From: Acidimicrobiia bacterium
Lineage (GTDB): Bacteria > Actinomycetota > Acidimicrobiia > Acidimicrobiales > Poriferisodalaceae
Direction: 5' to 3'
DNA length: 64,000 bases
Assembly (NCBI GenBank): GCA_022821985.1
Contig: JAJECP010000024.1
Location: forward strand, 1-64,000
The stretch's first letter is position 1, and every line of letters starts with the position of its first letter. Below the pieces are notes generated by a model. The model worked only from the letters and a program-made list of their open reading frames with translations, was not told where the DNA came from and ran no database searches. Shown piece by piece: positions 45,741-56,652 of this stretch. Both the position numbers and the translations under genes were made by a program.

Positions 45741-46163
45741 TCACTCGCGGACGAACTGGGCGACCGTCTCGATGTTCAGCTGACCGGCCAGCCCGGCCGT
45801 GCGATGCACCGCTGCCTCGCGCCATTCCGGTGACGACGACATCGCCAGCAGCGCTCCCCGGTTCGGGTACTTGGCGATGGCGATCTCGTCCCACAATTCC
45901 TCGACCTGGCCGAGCGACAGGAACGTCACGTTCGCTGCGAACTGGATCTCGCCGCCGTAGTCGCGGATGATCCTCGACACCGCCCGGCCGTACAGCTGGT
46001 ACGCCTCGAAGCCGGTCAGATCGGTCTCGCGGCCGTCCTCATACTCGGCCTTGTCCTTGAACTTCAGCAGGTTGACCATGTAGATCGGCCCGTCAGGCCC
46101 AGGCTGCATCATCTCGTCGATGCGCTCGGGGTCCGTGGGCATCACTTCGTTGACGACCTCCAT
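45741..46163 (-). CDS. DUF1330 domain protein
   Basis: A 140-residue protein of the DUF1330 dimeric ferredoxin-like family: PIYMVNLLKFKDKAEYEDG, FEAYQLYGRAVSRIIRDYGG and YPNRGALLAMSSSPEW are typical. The function of the family is unknown; members resemble small antibiotic-monooxygenase or heme-degrading folds. The ATG at 46163 has AGGAGA upstream. Confidence 0.85.
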   Translation of the reverse strand: MEVVNEVMPTDPERIDEMMQPGPDGPIYMVNLLKFKDKAEYEDGRETDLTGFEAYQLYGRAVSRIIRDYGGEIQFAANVTFLSLGQVEELWDEIAIAKYPNRGALLAMSSSPEWREAAVHRTAGLAGQLNIETVAQFVRE

Positions 46164-46208
46164 CGGGTCACTCTCCTGTCGTGGGCAATGGCCCTTCAGT
46201 CAACTGCG

Positions 46209-47354
46209 TCAGGCCTGGCCGACCAGAAGGGTGAGCTGACCCGTCTTCTGCTGCTTGCCTGTCTGCAGCATCCGGCCCGTCGGTACCGACGTGATCTCGA
46301 CCGCACCGTCGTCGAAGCCAGCACTGACCGACTCGGCCACCAGATCCATGTCGCGCATCGGGCCCCAGAAGGGCTCGTGGTTGTAGTAGGTGTCCCAGTC
46401 GATCATCGCCTGGGTGACCGGGTCGACGCCGGCATAGCCGGCGAAGTCGGCGTGCACCATGAGCCCGCCCGGGGCCAGCAGGCGGCGGCACTCAGCGAAC
46501 ATCCGGCGCAGCGCCGCAGGCGACATCTCGTGGATCACTATGTGCGAGACGATCAAGTCGAAGTGCCCGTCGGGGAAGTCAGTGCACTCGGCGTTCTGCT
46601 GGGAGAAGTGCACTGCCCGCCCGAGCGAGGAGGCGCGCGCATGGGCGTACCGCAGCACCGGTGCGCCCAGATCGATGGCATGGACCTCAGCTTCGGGGAA
46701 CGCATCGAGGTAGGGCAGCGTGGAATTGCCTGAAGTGCAGCCCATGTCGAGGATCCGTCGCGGTGAGAACTCGGGATGGGAGACCGCCAGGAAGTTCTGG
46801 CAGACGGACTGCCCGTAGTCGTCGTTGAGCGCGCCCATCTGGCCCATCGCGTACACATAGACGCCGCGGTCGAACAGCGCCCCGACCGACACGTCGTCGT
46901 CCATGTACTCGCCCCGGTAGCCGCCCGGCATGGCGTGGATGTCGACCTCGGCGTTGTACCAGGGGATCTCCAGATCTGGGTCGAGGCGCAGCGAACCGAT
47001 CCCCGCATCGGCCGATCGGGCGCGTTCTGCGAGGTCGCCGGCCTGGCGTGCGATGGCATCGCCGACCGAGCTCCACAGCAGGTGCTGGCTGGATCGGCGC
47101 ACCGAGCTCCATAGCCGGTAGTAGGTGTCGGAGCTCAGCGCTTCGCGGACCTCGTGCCGGTCCGCCGGCTCGTCGCCGTGCTCGTCGACCCATTGCTGGC
47201 GGACCCGGCGGTCGTAGATCTCGCGCACGCCGGGGCTGACCCGGGTCGCGATGTGCGACTTGAGCGCCTGCACGAAGCCCTCCCGGGCGCTCTCGTCGTG
47301 CGTTTCGGTGGGCAGGAGCGGGTGTGTTTGCTGGCTCATCTGGCTGTCCCCCAT
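46209..47354 (-). CDS. Class I SAM-dependent methyltransferase
   Basis: A 381-residue protein with a Rossmann methyltransferase domain in the second half: motif I ILDMGCTSGNSTLPYL, motif II acid in VHAIDLGAPVLRYA, and GHFDLIVSHIVIHEMSP. The N-terminal ~170 residues are a helical domain of unknown role. An internal ATG (MSQQTHP, 47339) with GGGGGA upstream is an alternative start. It abuts the previous gene with no gap, so the two are coupled. Confidence 0.85.
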   Translation of the reverse strand: MGDSQMSQQTHPLLPTETHDESAREGFVQALKSHIATRVSPGVREIYDRRVRQQWVDEHGDEPADRHEVREALSSDTYYRLWSSVRRSSQHLLWSSVGDAIARQAGDLAERARSADAGIGSLRLDPDLEIPWYNAEVDIHAMPGGYRGEYMDDDVSVGALFDRGVYVYAMGQMGALNDDYGQSVCQNFLAVSHPEFSPRRILDMGCTSGNSTLPYLDAFPEAEVHAIDLGAPVLRYAHARASSLGRAVHFSQQNAECTDFPDGHFDLIVSHIVIHEMSPAALRRMFAECRRLLAPGGLMVHADFAGYAGVDPVTQAMIDWDTYYNHEPFWGPMRDMDLVAESVSAGFDDGAVEITSVPTGRMLQTGKQQKTGQLTLLVGQA

Positions 47355-47744
47355 CTAGAGCTCTGCGAATGCGCGATCGACGATCTGGAGATAGCGGTCC
47401 TGTGTGTCGCCGGCCAGCGCCTCTTCGCGCATTTCCTCGAATACGCGATAGACGCGACCGGCGAAGGCCGCCGCCTCGGCAGCACGGGCTGCGGTCTCGT
47501 CGCCGTCGGGCCGGTACGCCTCGATCGCTGCGGCAGCATCGATGCCGGCCTCGGCAAGCGCTGCCTCGAGCGTGGTCTGCCGCTCACGCAATGCCCACAC
47601 CTCGGCCGCGAGCGCCGTCACGATCGCCAAGACCGCATCAGTCGCACCATCGTCATCGAAGAACGTCGGCCTGGCGCCGCGCGCCGTAGTCGGAAAGCTG
47701 CGCCCCTCAACCGGCTGGGCTTGCGGCGCCGTCTGCTCGCCCAT
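47355..47744 (-). CDS. Hypothetical protein coupled to the methyltransferase
   Basis: A 129-residue acidic, Ala/Glu-rich, mostly helical protein that I do not recognise. EVWALRERQTTLEAALAEAGI suggests a coiled coil, and there is no signal peptide or membrane segment. Its TAG (47355-47357) is immediately followed by the methyltransferase ATG, so the pair are surely co-expressed; a partner or substrate-binding subunit is possible. Confidence 0.65.
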   Translation of the reverse strand: MGEQTAPQAQPVEGRSFPTTARGARPTFFDDDGATDAVLAIVTALAAEVWALRERQTTLEAALAEAGIDAAAAIEAYRPDGDETAARAAEAAAFAGRVYRVFEEMREEALAGDTQDRYLQIVDRAFAEL

Positions 47745-47794
47745 CCCCCTAGCTTCTCAGACTTTCGCTCACTGGTGGTCGGTGAGCCGCTGAG

Positions 47795-48223
47795 TTACCC
47801 AGCAGGTGGTGCCTGGTCCCCGTCGACACGCCTGCCTTGGGCGAACACGTCGAGGATCCAGGTGGTCGCCGGCGAGTAGACGTCGATGAACACGGCCGGT
47901 TCGTCACCGAGCACTTCGCCGCCGTGGGGAACACCGCCCGGCGCGTACCAGCCGTCACCGGGTCCGATCTCGCGGGTCTCGCCGCCCACCGTCAGGAGCA
48001 TGCGGCCCGACAGCAGCAGGCTGAACTGCTCGTGGGGATGGCTGTGCATCTCATAGGTCGCACCCGGCTCGTACACCGCCCGGATCAGATGCATGTGTTC
48101 GCCGGTCAGGATCTGCGCTTCAACCCGATCGGCATCCCAGCGCGTCGTTTGGAGTTCGTCCCAGCGGAAGATGCGTCGGCCCGTGACCTCGGCCCCGTGT
48201 TCGTTGAACTGCGGTTCGCTCAT
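47795..48223 (-). CDS. Cupin-domain protein
   Basis: A 142-residue single cupin. Motif 1 reads YEMHSHPHEQFSLLLSGRM with metal-binding His residues and Glu, and motif 2 is YAPGGVPHGGEVLGDE. Such small cupins are dioxygenases, isomerases or sensors; the substrate is unknown. It ends 50 bp upstream of the coiled-coil gene in the same direction. Confidence 0.85.
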   Translation of the reverse strand: MSEPQFNEHGAEVTGRRIFRWDELQTTRWDADRVEAQILTGEHMHLIRAVYEPGATYEMHSHPHEQFSLLLSGRMLLTVGGETREIGPGDGWYAPGGVPHGGEVLGDEPAVFIDVYSPATTWILDVFAQGRRVDGDQAPPAG

Positions 48224-48343
48224 GCTGCCCCGTTTTGGGCTGTGAAATGGCGGTCGGCGACCTCATTTCCGAACATACACTGGTGTAGGTAGCAGGCTGA
48301 CAGGCCTGACGGCAGCAGCGTGGGGTTGCTCGGGGGTGATGCG

Positions 48344-49357
48344 ATGCCCTTGACGTCATCGTCGCCTGACGGCGGCCGCGCGATGTGGAACTTCGCGCCG
48401 GAGTTGCCGCTGCGCACGGCACCATTCCTGCACTGGCCTCCCCGGCCGGGCGCCATTGCGAAGCACCTCGGGCGCACATGGCTGCCGCTGCGGTCCCGCT
48501 TCTTCATGCTCGCAGTGGCGTTCGCCGTCTGGGCGTGGTTCATGCCGTCGCTCGAACGCACGGAGAGCCTCGAATTCGGCTGGATCTTCGGAATCTGGCT
48601 TCGCAACCTGATCCTGGTGACACTCGTCGCCGGTGGGCTGCACGTCTGGTTCTACGTCGTGCGTCGTCAGGGCGACGGCCTGCGCTACGACTCCCGCCCG
48701 TTCGGACGTAACAAGCGTGTGTTCCTGTTCGGCAATCAGGTGCGGGAGAACGTCTGCCTCACGCTCGTGCCGGCTGTGCTGATCTGGACTGGCTTCGAGT
48801 CGTTGCTGCTGTGGGCGTACGCCAATGGGCACGCACGCCTGATCACCTTCGAGAGCAACCCTGTCTGGTTCGTGGCGTTCCTGGTGGTCATCCCGTGGTG
48901 GTCGATCCTGTATTTCTCAACCCACCACCGGCTGCTGCACACCGGCCCCGCTTACCGTCACATCCACTCGTGGCACCACCGCAACACCAATGTCGGCCCG
49001 TGGTCTGGGCTCTCGATGCACCCCGTCGAGCACCTCGTGCTCTTCTCCGACGTGGTGCTGCTGTTCCTCGTTCCGTCGCACCCGCTGCACCTGTATTTCA
49101 TGATGATGCACCACGGCCTCGGGGCGCCTCTGTCCCATACCGGTTACGACGCACTGCTGCTGGGGCCGCGGACCCGTCGCCAAGCGCGGTTCGAGCTGGG
49201 CGATTTCCACCACCAGATCCATCACCGGTTCATCGAATGCAACTACGGGGGTTACGAGTCGCCGCTGGACGAGCTGATCGGGGCCTTCCACGACGGAACG
49301 CCAGAGGGGGCTGCGGTGCTGGGCCATCGCTCCCGCAAGCGGGCCGGAACATCGTGA
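48344..49357 (+). CDS. Membrane sterol desaturase/fatty-acid hydroxylase family protein
   Basis: A ~337-residue integral membrane di-iron oxygenase. The three His boxes are THHRLLH, HSWHHRNT and FHHQIHHRF. Hydrophobic segments (FFMLAVAFAVWAWFM, LILVTLVAGGLHVWFYVV, LTLVPAVLIWTGFESLLLW, FVAFLVVIPWWSILYF, LFSDVVLLFLVPSH) form the membrane part. It would hydroxylate or desaturate a lipid, sterol or carotenoid. ATG 48344 follows GGGGGTGA; GTG 48320 is an alternative. It opens the plus-strand sulfation locus, where it could supply the hydroxyl to be sulfated. Confidence 0.85.
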   Translation: MPLTSSSPDGGRAMWNFAPELPLRTAPFLHWPPRPGAIAKHLGRTWLPLRSRFFMLAVAFAVWAWFMPSLERTESLEFGWIFGIWLRNLILVTLVAGGLHVWFYVVRRQGDGLRYDSRPFGRNKRVFLFGNQVRENVCLTLVPAVLIWTGFESLLLWAYANGHARLITFESNPVWFVAFLVVIPWWSILYFSTHHRLLHTGPAYRHIHSWHHRNTNVGPWSGLSMHPVEHLVLFSDVVLLFLVPSHPLHLYFMMMHHGLGAPLSHTGYDALLLGPRTRRQARFELGDFHHQIHHRFIECNYGGYESPLDELIGAFHDGTPEGAAVLGHRSRKRAGTS

Positions 49358-49385
49358 GACGGCAGACCAGCGCGAGCCTGCATGA

Positions 49386-50144
49386 GTGGCGCCGAGAGAC
49401 GGCCCGATGTTCCTGACGCTGTGGGCGACGCCTCGCTCGGTCTCCACGGCGTTCGAGTGGATGATGCGCCAGCGGGGCGATTTCGAATGCTTCCACGAGC
49501 CGTGGAACGAGCTCTACTACTACGGCGAAGACCGCCGGTCGCAGCGCGACGCCCAAGTCGAGGCGCGTCCTGGCCACACCTATGCCGAACTCTGGGACCG
49601 CCTCTCGGAACTCTCGCAGTCGCAGAACGTGTTCGTGAAGGACTTCGCCTACTCGGTCGAGCACGACCTCGACGACCGCAAGCTCGCCGCCATGACCCAC
49701 ACGTTCCTCATCCGCGACCCGGAGCGGGTCGTGCAGGGTCTTGGCCATCACTGGCCCGACTGCACGTGGGACGAGGTCGGGTTCGAATCGCTTCACCGCC
49801 TGTTCTGCCGGATCGCTGAGCGCGACGGCGTTCCCCCGCCAGTCATTGATGCCGCCGATCTGACCGGCGATCCCCAGGGCACCACCCGGGCCTATTGCGC
49901 AGCGGTCGGCATCGAGTTCATCCCCGAGGCGCTGTCGTGGGAACCAGGCGAGCGCACCGAGGTGAGCTGGTACGGCGAGGGCACCGGCCCGTGGCACGAC
50001 AGTCTCCGGCAGAGCTCCGGCATCACGACGCCGCGCACCGAGTACCCGCCGCTGGAGAATTCGCCACGCCTGGCTGAGATGTACGAGCGCGGCCTGCCGC
50101 TGTACCACGCCATGGCCGCCCATCGGCTCCGGCCCGCGCCGTAG
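49386..50144 (+). CDS. Small sulfotransferase-like protein
   Basis: A 252-residue protein with a sulfotransferase-like P-loop, LWATPRSVSTAFEWMM, the CFHEPWNELYYYG motif and HTFLIRDPERVVQGL. These are typical of a family of short sulfotransferases in Actinobacteria and fungi. It would use PAPS from the cysDNC genes downstream. The frame starts at GTG 49386; ATG 49407 (MFLTLWATP) is a plausible alternative. Confidence 0.8.
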   Translation: MAPRDGPMFLTLWATPRSVSTAFEWMMRQRGDFECFHEPWNELYYYGEDRRSQRDAQVEARPGHTYAELWDRLSELSQSQNVFVKDFAYSVEHDLDDRKLAAMTHTFLIRDPERVVQGLGHHWPDCTWDEVGFESLHRLFCRIAERDGVPPPVIDAADLTGDPQGTTRAYCAAVGIEFIPEALSWEPGERTEVSWYGEGTGPWHDSLRQSSGITTPRTEYPPLENSPRLAEMYERGLPLYHAMAAHRLRPAP

Positions 50145-50183
50145 CAACAGCGCCCGTTGCTTCCGAGCCGTCCTAGTCAGTAG

Positions 50184-51389
50184 ATGTACGCCATGCGAAG
50201 GTTCGTCATCGGTCTGCTGGCTGCGATTCGGGGCATCTCTGGGTGGGTGTGGAAGCTCCGAGGCAAGTCGCCCGACGACGTGGCCGAGCAGCGGATCACG
50301 ACCGGACAGTCCTGGGACGAGTTCTGCGATGCGCTCAAGGCAGCCGGAGCTGCGCTGCATTTCCCCGGAACGCCGCGGGACGCGTTCAACCAGGCCGAGG
50401 GCTACCGGTACCTGAGCCGCATCGCCCGAGCGGGGCTGATGGCATTCGTCGAGCACGCCGATCCCAAGGCGCCGGTGCTGCACCGCGTGGTCGGCGAGAC
50501 CACCAAGATGGGTGCGGACAACCCCGACAACTTCTACCTGACGGCCGTGCTGGACGGGTCGTACGACTACAAGATCTCAGGCCGCCGCAACGACATCGCC
50601 TACCTGAGCTTCGGAACCCAAGCGGGGCACTATGGCCAAGGCGGCGGCCTGCCGCCGACCGGCTACATCGAGTCCGACGACATCGAGATGGATGCCGACG
50701 GGTGCTTCGAATTGATCCTCAGCAGCACCCGGCATGACACCAATTGGCTGCCGATGACACCCGAGACAGGCGCCCTTGTCGTGCGCCAAACCTTCGGCGA
50801 CCGGAACGCGGAGACTCCTGCCGAACTCACCATCGAACGCATCAACTGCGCCCCCAGTGAGGCCCGTCCTTCATACCTGACGGCGGCATCTCTGGATCAC
50901 GGGCTCCGCAATGCCGGCTCGCTGGTGATGGGAGCGCCATTGCTGTTTGCAAAGTGGGCGCGCGACTTCCAGCAACACACCAACGAGCTGCCCCGCTTCG
51001 ACCCCGACGTGTCGCTTGCGGCCGGCGGCGACCCGAACATCGCGTACTACCACAGCCACTGGGCGCTCGAGCCCGACGAAGCGCTGGTGATCGAGGCCAT
51101 GCCGCCAGAGTGCGAACTCTGGAACTTCCAGCTCAACAACTACTGGATGGAATCGCTTGACTACCGGCACTTCACCATCCACACCAACAACCACCTCGCC
51201 AGCTACGAAGCCGACGGCTCGGTGCGCATCGTGGTGGCCCACGACGATCCCGGCCTGCCGAACTGGATCGACACCACAGGCCACTCTTCGGGAACGATGT
51301 GCTTCCGCTGGGTTCGAGCCGCCGAGCATCCCCAGCCGAGCTGCCGGGTGGTCAAGCACGCCAGCTTGCGAGGCCAGCCAGGTGACTGA
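50184..51389 (+). CDS. DUF1214 domain protein
   Basis: A 401-residue protein with a C-terminal DUF1214 domain (about 270-390): YYHSHWALEPDEALVIEAMPP and WNFQLNNYWMESLDY are characteristic. The N-terminal part (LIGLLAAIRGISGW-like) has one weak hydrophobic segment. The family function is unknown; it often sits beside sulfotransferases and lipid-modifying genes in Actinobacteria. ATG 50184 or ATG 50193 are possible starts. Confidence 0.82.
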   Translation: MYAMRRFVIGLLAAIRGISGWVWKLRGKSPDDVAEQRITTGQSWDEFCDALKAAGAALHFPGTPRDAFNQAEGYRYLSRIARAGLMAFVEHADPKAPVLHRVVGETTKMGADNPDNFYLTAVLDGSYDYKISGRRNDIAYLSFGTQAGHYGQGGGLPPTGYIESDDIEMDADGCFELILSSTRHDTNWLPMTPETGALVVRQTFGDRNAETPAELTIERINCAPSEARPSYLTAASLDHGLRNAGSLVMGAPLLFAKWARDFQQHTNELPRFDPDVSLAAGGDPNIAYYHSHWALEPDEALVIEAMPPECELWNFQLNNYWMESLDYRHFTIHTNNHLASYEADGSVRIVVAHDDPGLPNWIDTTGHSSGTMCFRWVRAAEHPQPSCRVVKHASLRGQPGD

Positions 51390-51410
51390 TTTCGCCCGCA
51401 TATTGGAGGC

Positions 51411-53789
51411 GTGGTGACCTCCACCGACTACGCGCATCCCTTCCGCCCGGCCCCGGTCAGGCTCCTCAACCGGCTGGGCAGGGCCGGCGCATACGTCGGG
51501 CGGTCGGGCCGGCTGGACGCTGAGACGCTGCGTGATGCGGCGCGACGCAAGACCGGTCTCAGCGATTTCGGCGACGACGGTCACGCCGAAGCCCTCGAGG
51601 TGTTGGTCACCTCGATCAACACCGAAGCCCGCCTGAGTGCGGCCGGGCGGGTGATCCAGAAGTCACGGCTCACCGATGCGCTGGTGCAGCGCTTGCGGAT
51701 TCAGGACTTGGTGACGCGGCACCCCGAGATCGAAAACATCGATCTGGGCACGATCATCTTGATCACCGGACTGCAGCGCACCGGCACCACCCTGTTGCAG
51801 CGGCTGCTGTGCTCGCACCCGCAGATCCGGGGCATCACCGGCGCCGAAGCCCTCGTTCCGGTGGCGACGGGCGAGACCGCAGAACGCTCCGAGCGGTCCC
51901 GCAGGTGGCGCGCGATGCTCGCCCAGCGAACCGTCTCGTACCTGGCGCCAGATTTTCAGGCGATCCACCCGGTGGGGCACGACCAGGCCGAAGAGGACGT
52001 CCTGCTGCTCGACCTGAACTTCATGAGCCAGACAGCCGAGGCCACCATGACGGTGCCGAGCTATTCCCGCTGGCTGGAAGATCAAGACCACACGCAGAAC
52101 TACGAGTTTCTGCGCCGGGTCCTGCAGGTGCTGGCATGGCAGCGACCCACGAGCGCGTGGGTGCTCAAGACCCCTCACCACCTGGAGTTCCTCGACGCGT
52201 TCTGCAGGGTGTTCGGGAGCGCCACGGTGGTCCAGGCCCATCGTGACCCCCGTGTCACGTTGGCCTCGTTCTGCAGCATGGTCGCCCACGGCCACGGCAT
52301 ATTCAGCGATGCGGTCGATGCCGCCGAGATCGGGCGGCACTGGCACTACAAGACGCACCGGATGGTGGAGCGAGCCATGCAGGCTCGAGCCGCGTCACCA
52401 GCCAATCAATTCGTCGATGTCTCGTACTACGACCTGATCACCGACCCGATCAGCGAAGCTCGGCGCGTGTGCGAGGCGGCCGGCGTCGGCTTCGACGGGA
52501 CGGCCGAACGCCAAGCCGAGCAGTACCTGGCAGCGAACCCGCAAAACCGTTTCGGCAAGCACGATTACCAGCTCGAAGACTTCGGACTGACCGAGCAGGG
52601 CATCGACGAAGCGTTCGCTGCATACCGCGAGGCCTACGCGATCCCGTTCGAAAACGACCAGCGTCAGTCGCCGAGCGCCGATCCCCCGCCGTCACTGTCA
52701 GCCGGCGGCGAGAAGCCTCCAGAGGTGGGAGAGCCTGTGCGCGGGGTCGGCGACCGTGGCTTCGTCAGTGCGGTGGCAACAGCCTTCCGTGACCTCCGCA
52801 ATCCCACGGCGCCGGATATCGAAGCAGTCGCCGACGACGTGAGGATCGACGGCAAGACCTGCCTGGTGACTGGGGCCAACAGCGGCCTCGGCAGGGCAGC
52901 CGCCGTAGAGCTCGCTCGGCGCGGCGGCCGCATGATCCTGGCCTGCCGCCCCGGCCATCACGGCATCTGCGAGGAGATCACGCGCGAATCCGGTTCGGAG
53001 ACCGTGGAGCTGGTCGAAGTCGACCTTGCCGATCTCCTGTCGGTGCACCGCTGCTGCGACGAGCTGCGTGATCGTGGCGTCCGCGTCGACATCGCGCTGA
53101 TGAATGCCGGCCTGATGACGCCCGCTGCGAGGCGGACAGCGCAGGGCTACGACGAGATGTTCGCAGTCCACTTCCTGGCGAACCGGGTGATGATCGACCG
53201 CTGGCTGTCCGACGGTGTCGTTGTTCCGGCAGTTCCAGAGGGTGACCCGCCACGGATCGTGTTCGTCTCTTCGGAAGCCCATCGATCCAGCGCTGCCATC
53301 GACTTCGATCGCCTCGGCGAGTTCGCCCCCTATGGCATGAAGGACAGCATGCGGCACTACGGCTTGAGCAAGCTTGTGCTGTGCACCTACGCCACGGAGT
53401 TGTCGCGCCGGCTGCATCGCTCCAGCGATGGCGACGATGGCGTTGGCGACGGGGTCGATGATGCCGATGGCGACGACAGCGACGGGGTCGACGTGGCGGT
53501 GCATGCGCTGTGCCCGGGAGGCGTGGCCACGAACATCACCCGTGGCGCACCCGCGGCGCTCCGTTCATTCGTCGATCTGGTGCTTCGACGGCTGTTCCGG
53601 TCGCCCGAAGAAGCCGTCGATCCCGTCATCTGGCTGTGCTGCGCGCCCGACGCCGGCAACGCCACCGGGCTCTACCTGCACCTGATGCACCGCAAGCAGG
53701 TGTCCGAGAGTGCAGCCGACCCCGCAAACGGGGCCAAGCTGTGGGAAGCCAGCCAGGTCATGGTGGAGCAATCGAGGGGCCTGCAATGA
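51411..53789 (+). CDS. Sulfotransferase-SDR fusion protein
   Basis: A 792-residue two-domain protein. Residues about 110-400 are a PAPS-dependent sulfotransferase: [21 protein letters not shown] (5'-phosphosulfate loop), [15 protein letters not shown] and [16 protein letters not shown] (3'-phosphate loop). Residues about 475-790 are an SDR oxidoreductase with [24 protein letters not shown] and YGLSK. An Asp/Gly-rich insertion lies at about 674-695. The start is GTG 51411 or, with better spacing from GGAGG, GTG 51414. It overlaps cysD by 4 bp (ATGA), linking it to PAPS supply. Confidence 0.88.
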   Translation: MVTSTDYAHPFRPAPVRLLNRLGRAGAYVGRSGRLDAETLRDAARRKTGLSDFGDDGHAEALEVLVTSINTEARLSAAGRVIQKSRLTDALVQRLRIQDLVTRHPEIENIDLGTIILITGLQRTGTTLLQRLLCSHPQIRGITGAEALVPVATGETAERSERSRRWRAMLAQRTVSYLAPDFQAIHPVGHDQAEEDVLLLDLNFMSQTAEATMTVPSYSRWLEDQDHTQNYEFLRRVLQVLAWQRPTSAWVLKTPHHLEFLDAFCRVFGSATVVQAHRDPRVTLASFCSMVAHGHGIFSDAVDAAEIGRHWHYKTHRMVERAMQARAASPANQFVDVSYYDLITDPISEARRVCEAAGVGFDGTAERQAEQYLAANPQNRFGKHDYQLEDFGLTEQGIDEAFAAYREAYAIPFENDQRQSPSADPPPSLSAGGEKPPEVGEPVRGVGDRGFVSAVATAFRDLRNPTAPDIEAVADDVRIDGKTCLVTGANSGLGRAAAVELARRGGRMILACRPGHHGICEEITRESGSETVELVEVDLADLLSVHRCCDELRDRGVRVDIALMNAGLMTPAARRTAQGYDEMFAVHFLANRVMIDRWLSDGVVVPAVPEGDPPRIVFVSSEAHRSSAAIDFDRLGEFAPYGMKDSMRHYGLSKLVLCTYATELSRRLHRSSDGDDGVGDGVDDADGDDSDGVDVAVHALCPGGVATNITRGAPAALRSFVDLVLRRLFRSPEEAVDPVIWLCCAPDAGNATGLYLHLMHRKQVSESAADPANGAKLWEASQVMVEQSRGLQ

Positions 53790-54709
53790 GCGCAACGCTG
53801 CCCACCGAGCTGCGGCTGACCCACCTGCAGCAGCTCGAAGCCGAGGCAATCGGGATCATGCGCGAAGTCGCCGCCCAGTGCGAGCGGCCGGTCATGCTGT
53901 ACTCGATCGGCAAGGACTCCTCGGTGCTGCTGCACCTGGCCCGCAAGGCGTTCTTCCCCGGCAGGATCCCGTTCCCGCTTCTGCACGTGGACACGACGTG
54001 GAAGTTCCGCGAGATGATCTCGTTCCGCCAGCGGATGGCCGAGGAGATCGGCTTCGAGCTGATCGTGCACACCAACGCTGAGGGGGTCGCGCAGGGCATC
54101 AACCCCTTCGATCACGGGTCGAAGAACTACACCGACATCATGAAGACCCAGGCGCTGCGCCAAGCGCTGGACGCCAGCCGGTTCGATGCGGCGTTCGGCG
54201 GCGCCCGGCGCGACGAGGAGAAGTCACGGTCCAAGGAGCGGGTGTTCAGCTTCCGCGACGCTCATCACCGCTGGGACCCCAAGAACCAGCGGCCCGAGCT
54301 GTGGAATCTCTACAACGGCCGGGTCAACCAGGGCGAGTCGATCCGGGTGTTCCCGATGAGCAACTGGACCGAGCTCGACGTGTGGCAGTACATCCACCTC
54401 GAGCAGATCCCGATCGTGCCGCTGTACTTCGCCGCCGAGCGGCCGGTAGTCGAACGTGACGGCGTGCTGATCATGGTGGACGACGACCGGTTCGTCTTCG
54501 ACGAGGGCGAAGTGGCCGAGCAGCGGCTGGTGCGATTCCGCACGCTGGGCTGCTACCCGCTGTCGGGTGCCATCGAATCGACGGCCACCACGCTGCCGGA
54601 GATCATCGGCGAGATGCTGGTGGCCACCCGCTCCGAGCGGGAAGGCCGCGTCATCGACTTCGACCAGTCGGGCTCCATGGAGCAGAAGAAGCGCGAGGGG
54701 TACTTCTGA
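53786..54709 (+). CDS. cysD: Sulfate adenylyltransferase subunit 2
   Basis: A 307-residue CysD. The PP-loop [30 protein letters not shown] and [19 protein letters not shown] are diagnostic. With the CysN GTPase it makes APS from sulfate and ATP. It overlaps the sulfotransferase-SDR stop by 4 bp and the cysNC start by 1 bp (TGATG). No cysH or sulfite reductase is nearby, so the product is likely for sulfation, not cysteine synthesis. Confidence 0.96.
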   Translation: MSATLPTELRLTHLQQLEAEAIGIMREVAAQCERPVMLYSIGKDSSVLLHLARKAFFPGRIPFPLLHVDTTWKFREMISFRQRMAEEIGFELIVHTNAEGVAQGINPFDHGSKNYTDIMKTQALRQALDASRFDAAFGGARRDEEKSRSKERVFSFRDAHHRWDPKNQRPELWNLYNGRVNQGESIRVFPMSNWTELDVWQYIHLEQIPIVPLYFAAERPVVERDGVLIMVDDDRFVFDEGEVAEQRLVRFRTLGCYPLSGAIESTATTLPEIIGEMLVATRSEREGRVIDFDQSGSMEQKKREGYF

Positions 54710-56652
54710 TGGCCTCTGAGCTGCCCGGCACTGACGACCCCGACGGGTCGGACGTCGAGGCATACCTGGCCTCGCACCGGCAAAAAGACCTGCTGCGCCT
54801 GCTGACGTGCGGCAGCGTCGACGACGGCAAGTCGACGCTGATCGGGCGGCTGCTGCATGACTCGCGGCTGATCTACGAGGACGTACTCGCCAGCCTCGAA
54901 GCCGATTCGGCCGCCCACGGCTCGGCAGGCGACCAGGTCGACCTGGCGCTGCTCATGGACGGCCTGCGCGCCGAGCGCGAGCAGGGCATCACCATCGACG
55001 TGGCCTACCGCTACTTCTCCACGGCCCGCCGCACGTTCATCATCGCCGACACCCCGGGGCACCACCAGTACACCCGCAACATGGCGACTGGTGCCTCGAC
55101 CTGCGATTTGGCTGTCATCCTCATCGACGCCCGCCAAGGAGTGCTGGCACAGACCAAGCGCCACAGCTACATCGCCAGCCTGCTGGGCATCCGCCACGCG
55201 GTGGTGGCGGTCAACAAGATGGATCTCGTCGACTGGTCGCACGATCGATTCTTGGAGATCTGCGAGGACTACCGCTCGTTCGCCGAGTCGCTGGACGTCG
55301 GCAAGCCCTATTTCCTGCCCATGTCGGCGCTGCTGGGCGACAACGTGGTGGATGGCAGCGACCACCTCGACTGGTACGACGGACCCCCGCTGCTGGAATA
55401 CCTCGAGACCGTTGACGTGGACAGCAGCCCCGATCTGGAACGCTTCCGCATGCCGGTGCAGCGAGTCGTCCGCCCGGATTCGGGATTCCGCGGGTTCGCC
55501 GGCACGGTGACCGCCGGAGTCATCCGCCCTGGCGATGAGGTCGTGGCGCTGCCGTCAGGGGTCCGCTCGACAGTGCAACGAATCGTGACCTTTGACGGCG
55601 ATCTCGACGTTGCGGGTCCTGGCTGGGCGGTCACGCTGACCCTCGCCGATGAGATCGATATCAGCCGTGGTGACCTGCTGGCCGATCCGGGCGACGAACC
55701 TGCGCGCGCACATCAGCTGGACGCCAACGTGGTGTGGATGTCCGAGGCCAGGACGGTGCCAGGCAGTTCGTACCTGCTGCAGTCCGCCAATGCAGTCTCC
55801 AACTGCACGATCCACAGCCTGCGACACCGCCTCGACATCAGCTCCGGTGCGCATATCCCAGCAGCGGGTCTGGAACTCAACGACATCGGACGGTGTGTTG
55901 TCACATCGGATCGCGAGCTGGTCTTCGACCCCTACGGCACTCACCGAGCGACGGGGTCGTTCATCCTGATCGACCGGCTCACGAACGCGACGGTGGCGGC
56001 AGGCATGATCATCGGGGCGGCGTCTGCGTGGGACCGCACGCCGGACGCGGCACTGGTTCGTCAGCGCTCGGAGATCAGCGATGCAGAGCGGGCGATCCGA
56101 TTCGGCCAGCAGCCGTGCACCATCCTGCTGACCGGGCACACGGCGGCCGGCAAGTCCACCCTCGCCACGGCGCTCGAGCGGGAGCTGTTCGATCGGGGCA
56201 AGGTGTCGATCCGTCTCGACGGCGAGAACGTTCGCATGGGCATCTCGCGTGACTTGGGTTTCAGCACCCAGGAACGCTCGGAGAACCTGCGACGGGTGTC
56301 CGAAGTGGCACGGCTCGTGAACGGCCAAGGCCTGATCGCGATCGCCGCGATGGTGGCCCCCGACCGTGACGTGCGACAGCGTGCCCGTGACTTAGTGGGA
56401 GCGGATCGCTATGTGGAGGTCTTCGTAGACACGCCAATCGAGGTGTGCCGCGAGCGTGACCCTCACGGCCTCTACGCCATGGCCGACAGCGGCGAGATAC
56501 CCAGCTTCCCCGGCGTCTCCGCCGATTTCGACCGGCCGACCGATGCCGACCTGCGCGTCGACACCTCGACCCAGGACGTCGACGAGTGCATCGACGCCAT
56601 CGTACGCATGCTGACCGAGCGCGGTTTCCTGCGAGGGCAGAGCACACCGTGA
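54709..56652 (+). CDS. cysNC: Bifunctional sulfate adenylyltransferase subunit 1/APS kinase
   Basis: A 647-residue CysN-CysC fusion. The GTPase domain has G1 [14 protein letters not shown] (about 34-48), [12 protein letters not shown] and [11 protein letters not shown], then two beta-barrel domains. The APS-kinase domain starts about residue 465 with GHTAAGKST. It departs from canonical APS kinases: the Ser-containing ISPY loop reads MVAPDRD, KGLY is HGLY, and the following KAR is MAD. GTP hydrolysis drives CysD. The kinase may be weakened or altered, which fits the extra cysC just downstream. Confidence 0.95.
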   Translation: MASELPGTDDPDGSDVEAYLASHRQKDLLRLLTCGSVDDGKSTLIGRLLHDSRLIYEDVLASLEADSAAHGSAGDQVDLALLMDGLRAEREQGITIDVAYRYFSTARRTFIIADTPGHHQYTRNMATGASTCDLAVILIDARQGVLAQTKRHSYIASLLGIRHAVVAVNKMDLVDWSHDRFLEICEDYRSFAESLDVGKPYFLPMSALLGDNVVDGSDHLDWYDGPPLLEYLETVDVDSSPDLERFRMPVQRVVRPDSGFRGFAGTVTAGVIRPGDEVVALPSGVRSTVQRIVTFDGDLDVAGPGWAVTLTLADEIDISRGDLLADPGDEPARAHQLDANVVWMSEARTVPGSSYLLQSANAVSNCTIHSLRHRLDISSGAHIPAAGLELNDIGRCVVTSDRELVFDPYGTHRATGSFILIDRLTNATVAAGMIIGAASAWDRTPDAALVRQRSEISDAERAIRFGQQPCTILLTGHTAAGKSTLATALERELFDRGKVSIRLDGENVRMGISRDLGFSTQERSENLRRVSEVARLVNGQGLIAIAAMVAPDRDVRQRARDLVGADRYVEVFVDTPIEVCRERDPHGLYAMADSGEIPSFPGVSADFDRPTDADLRVDTSTQDVDECIDAIVRMLTERGFLRGQSTP

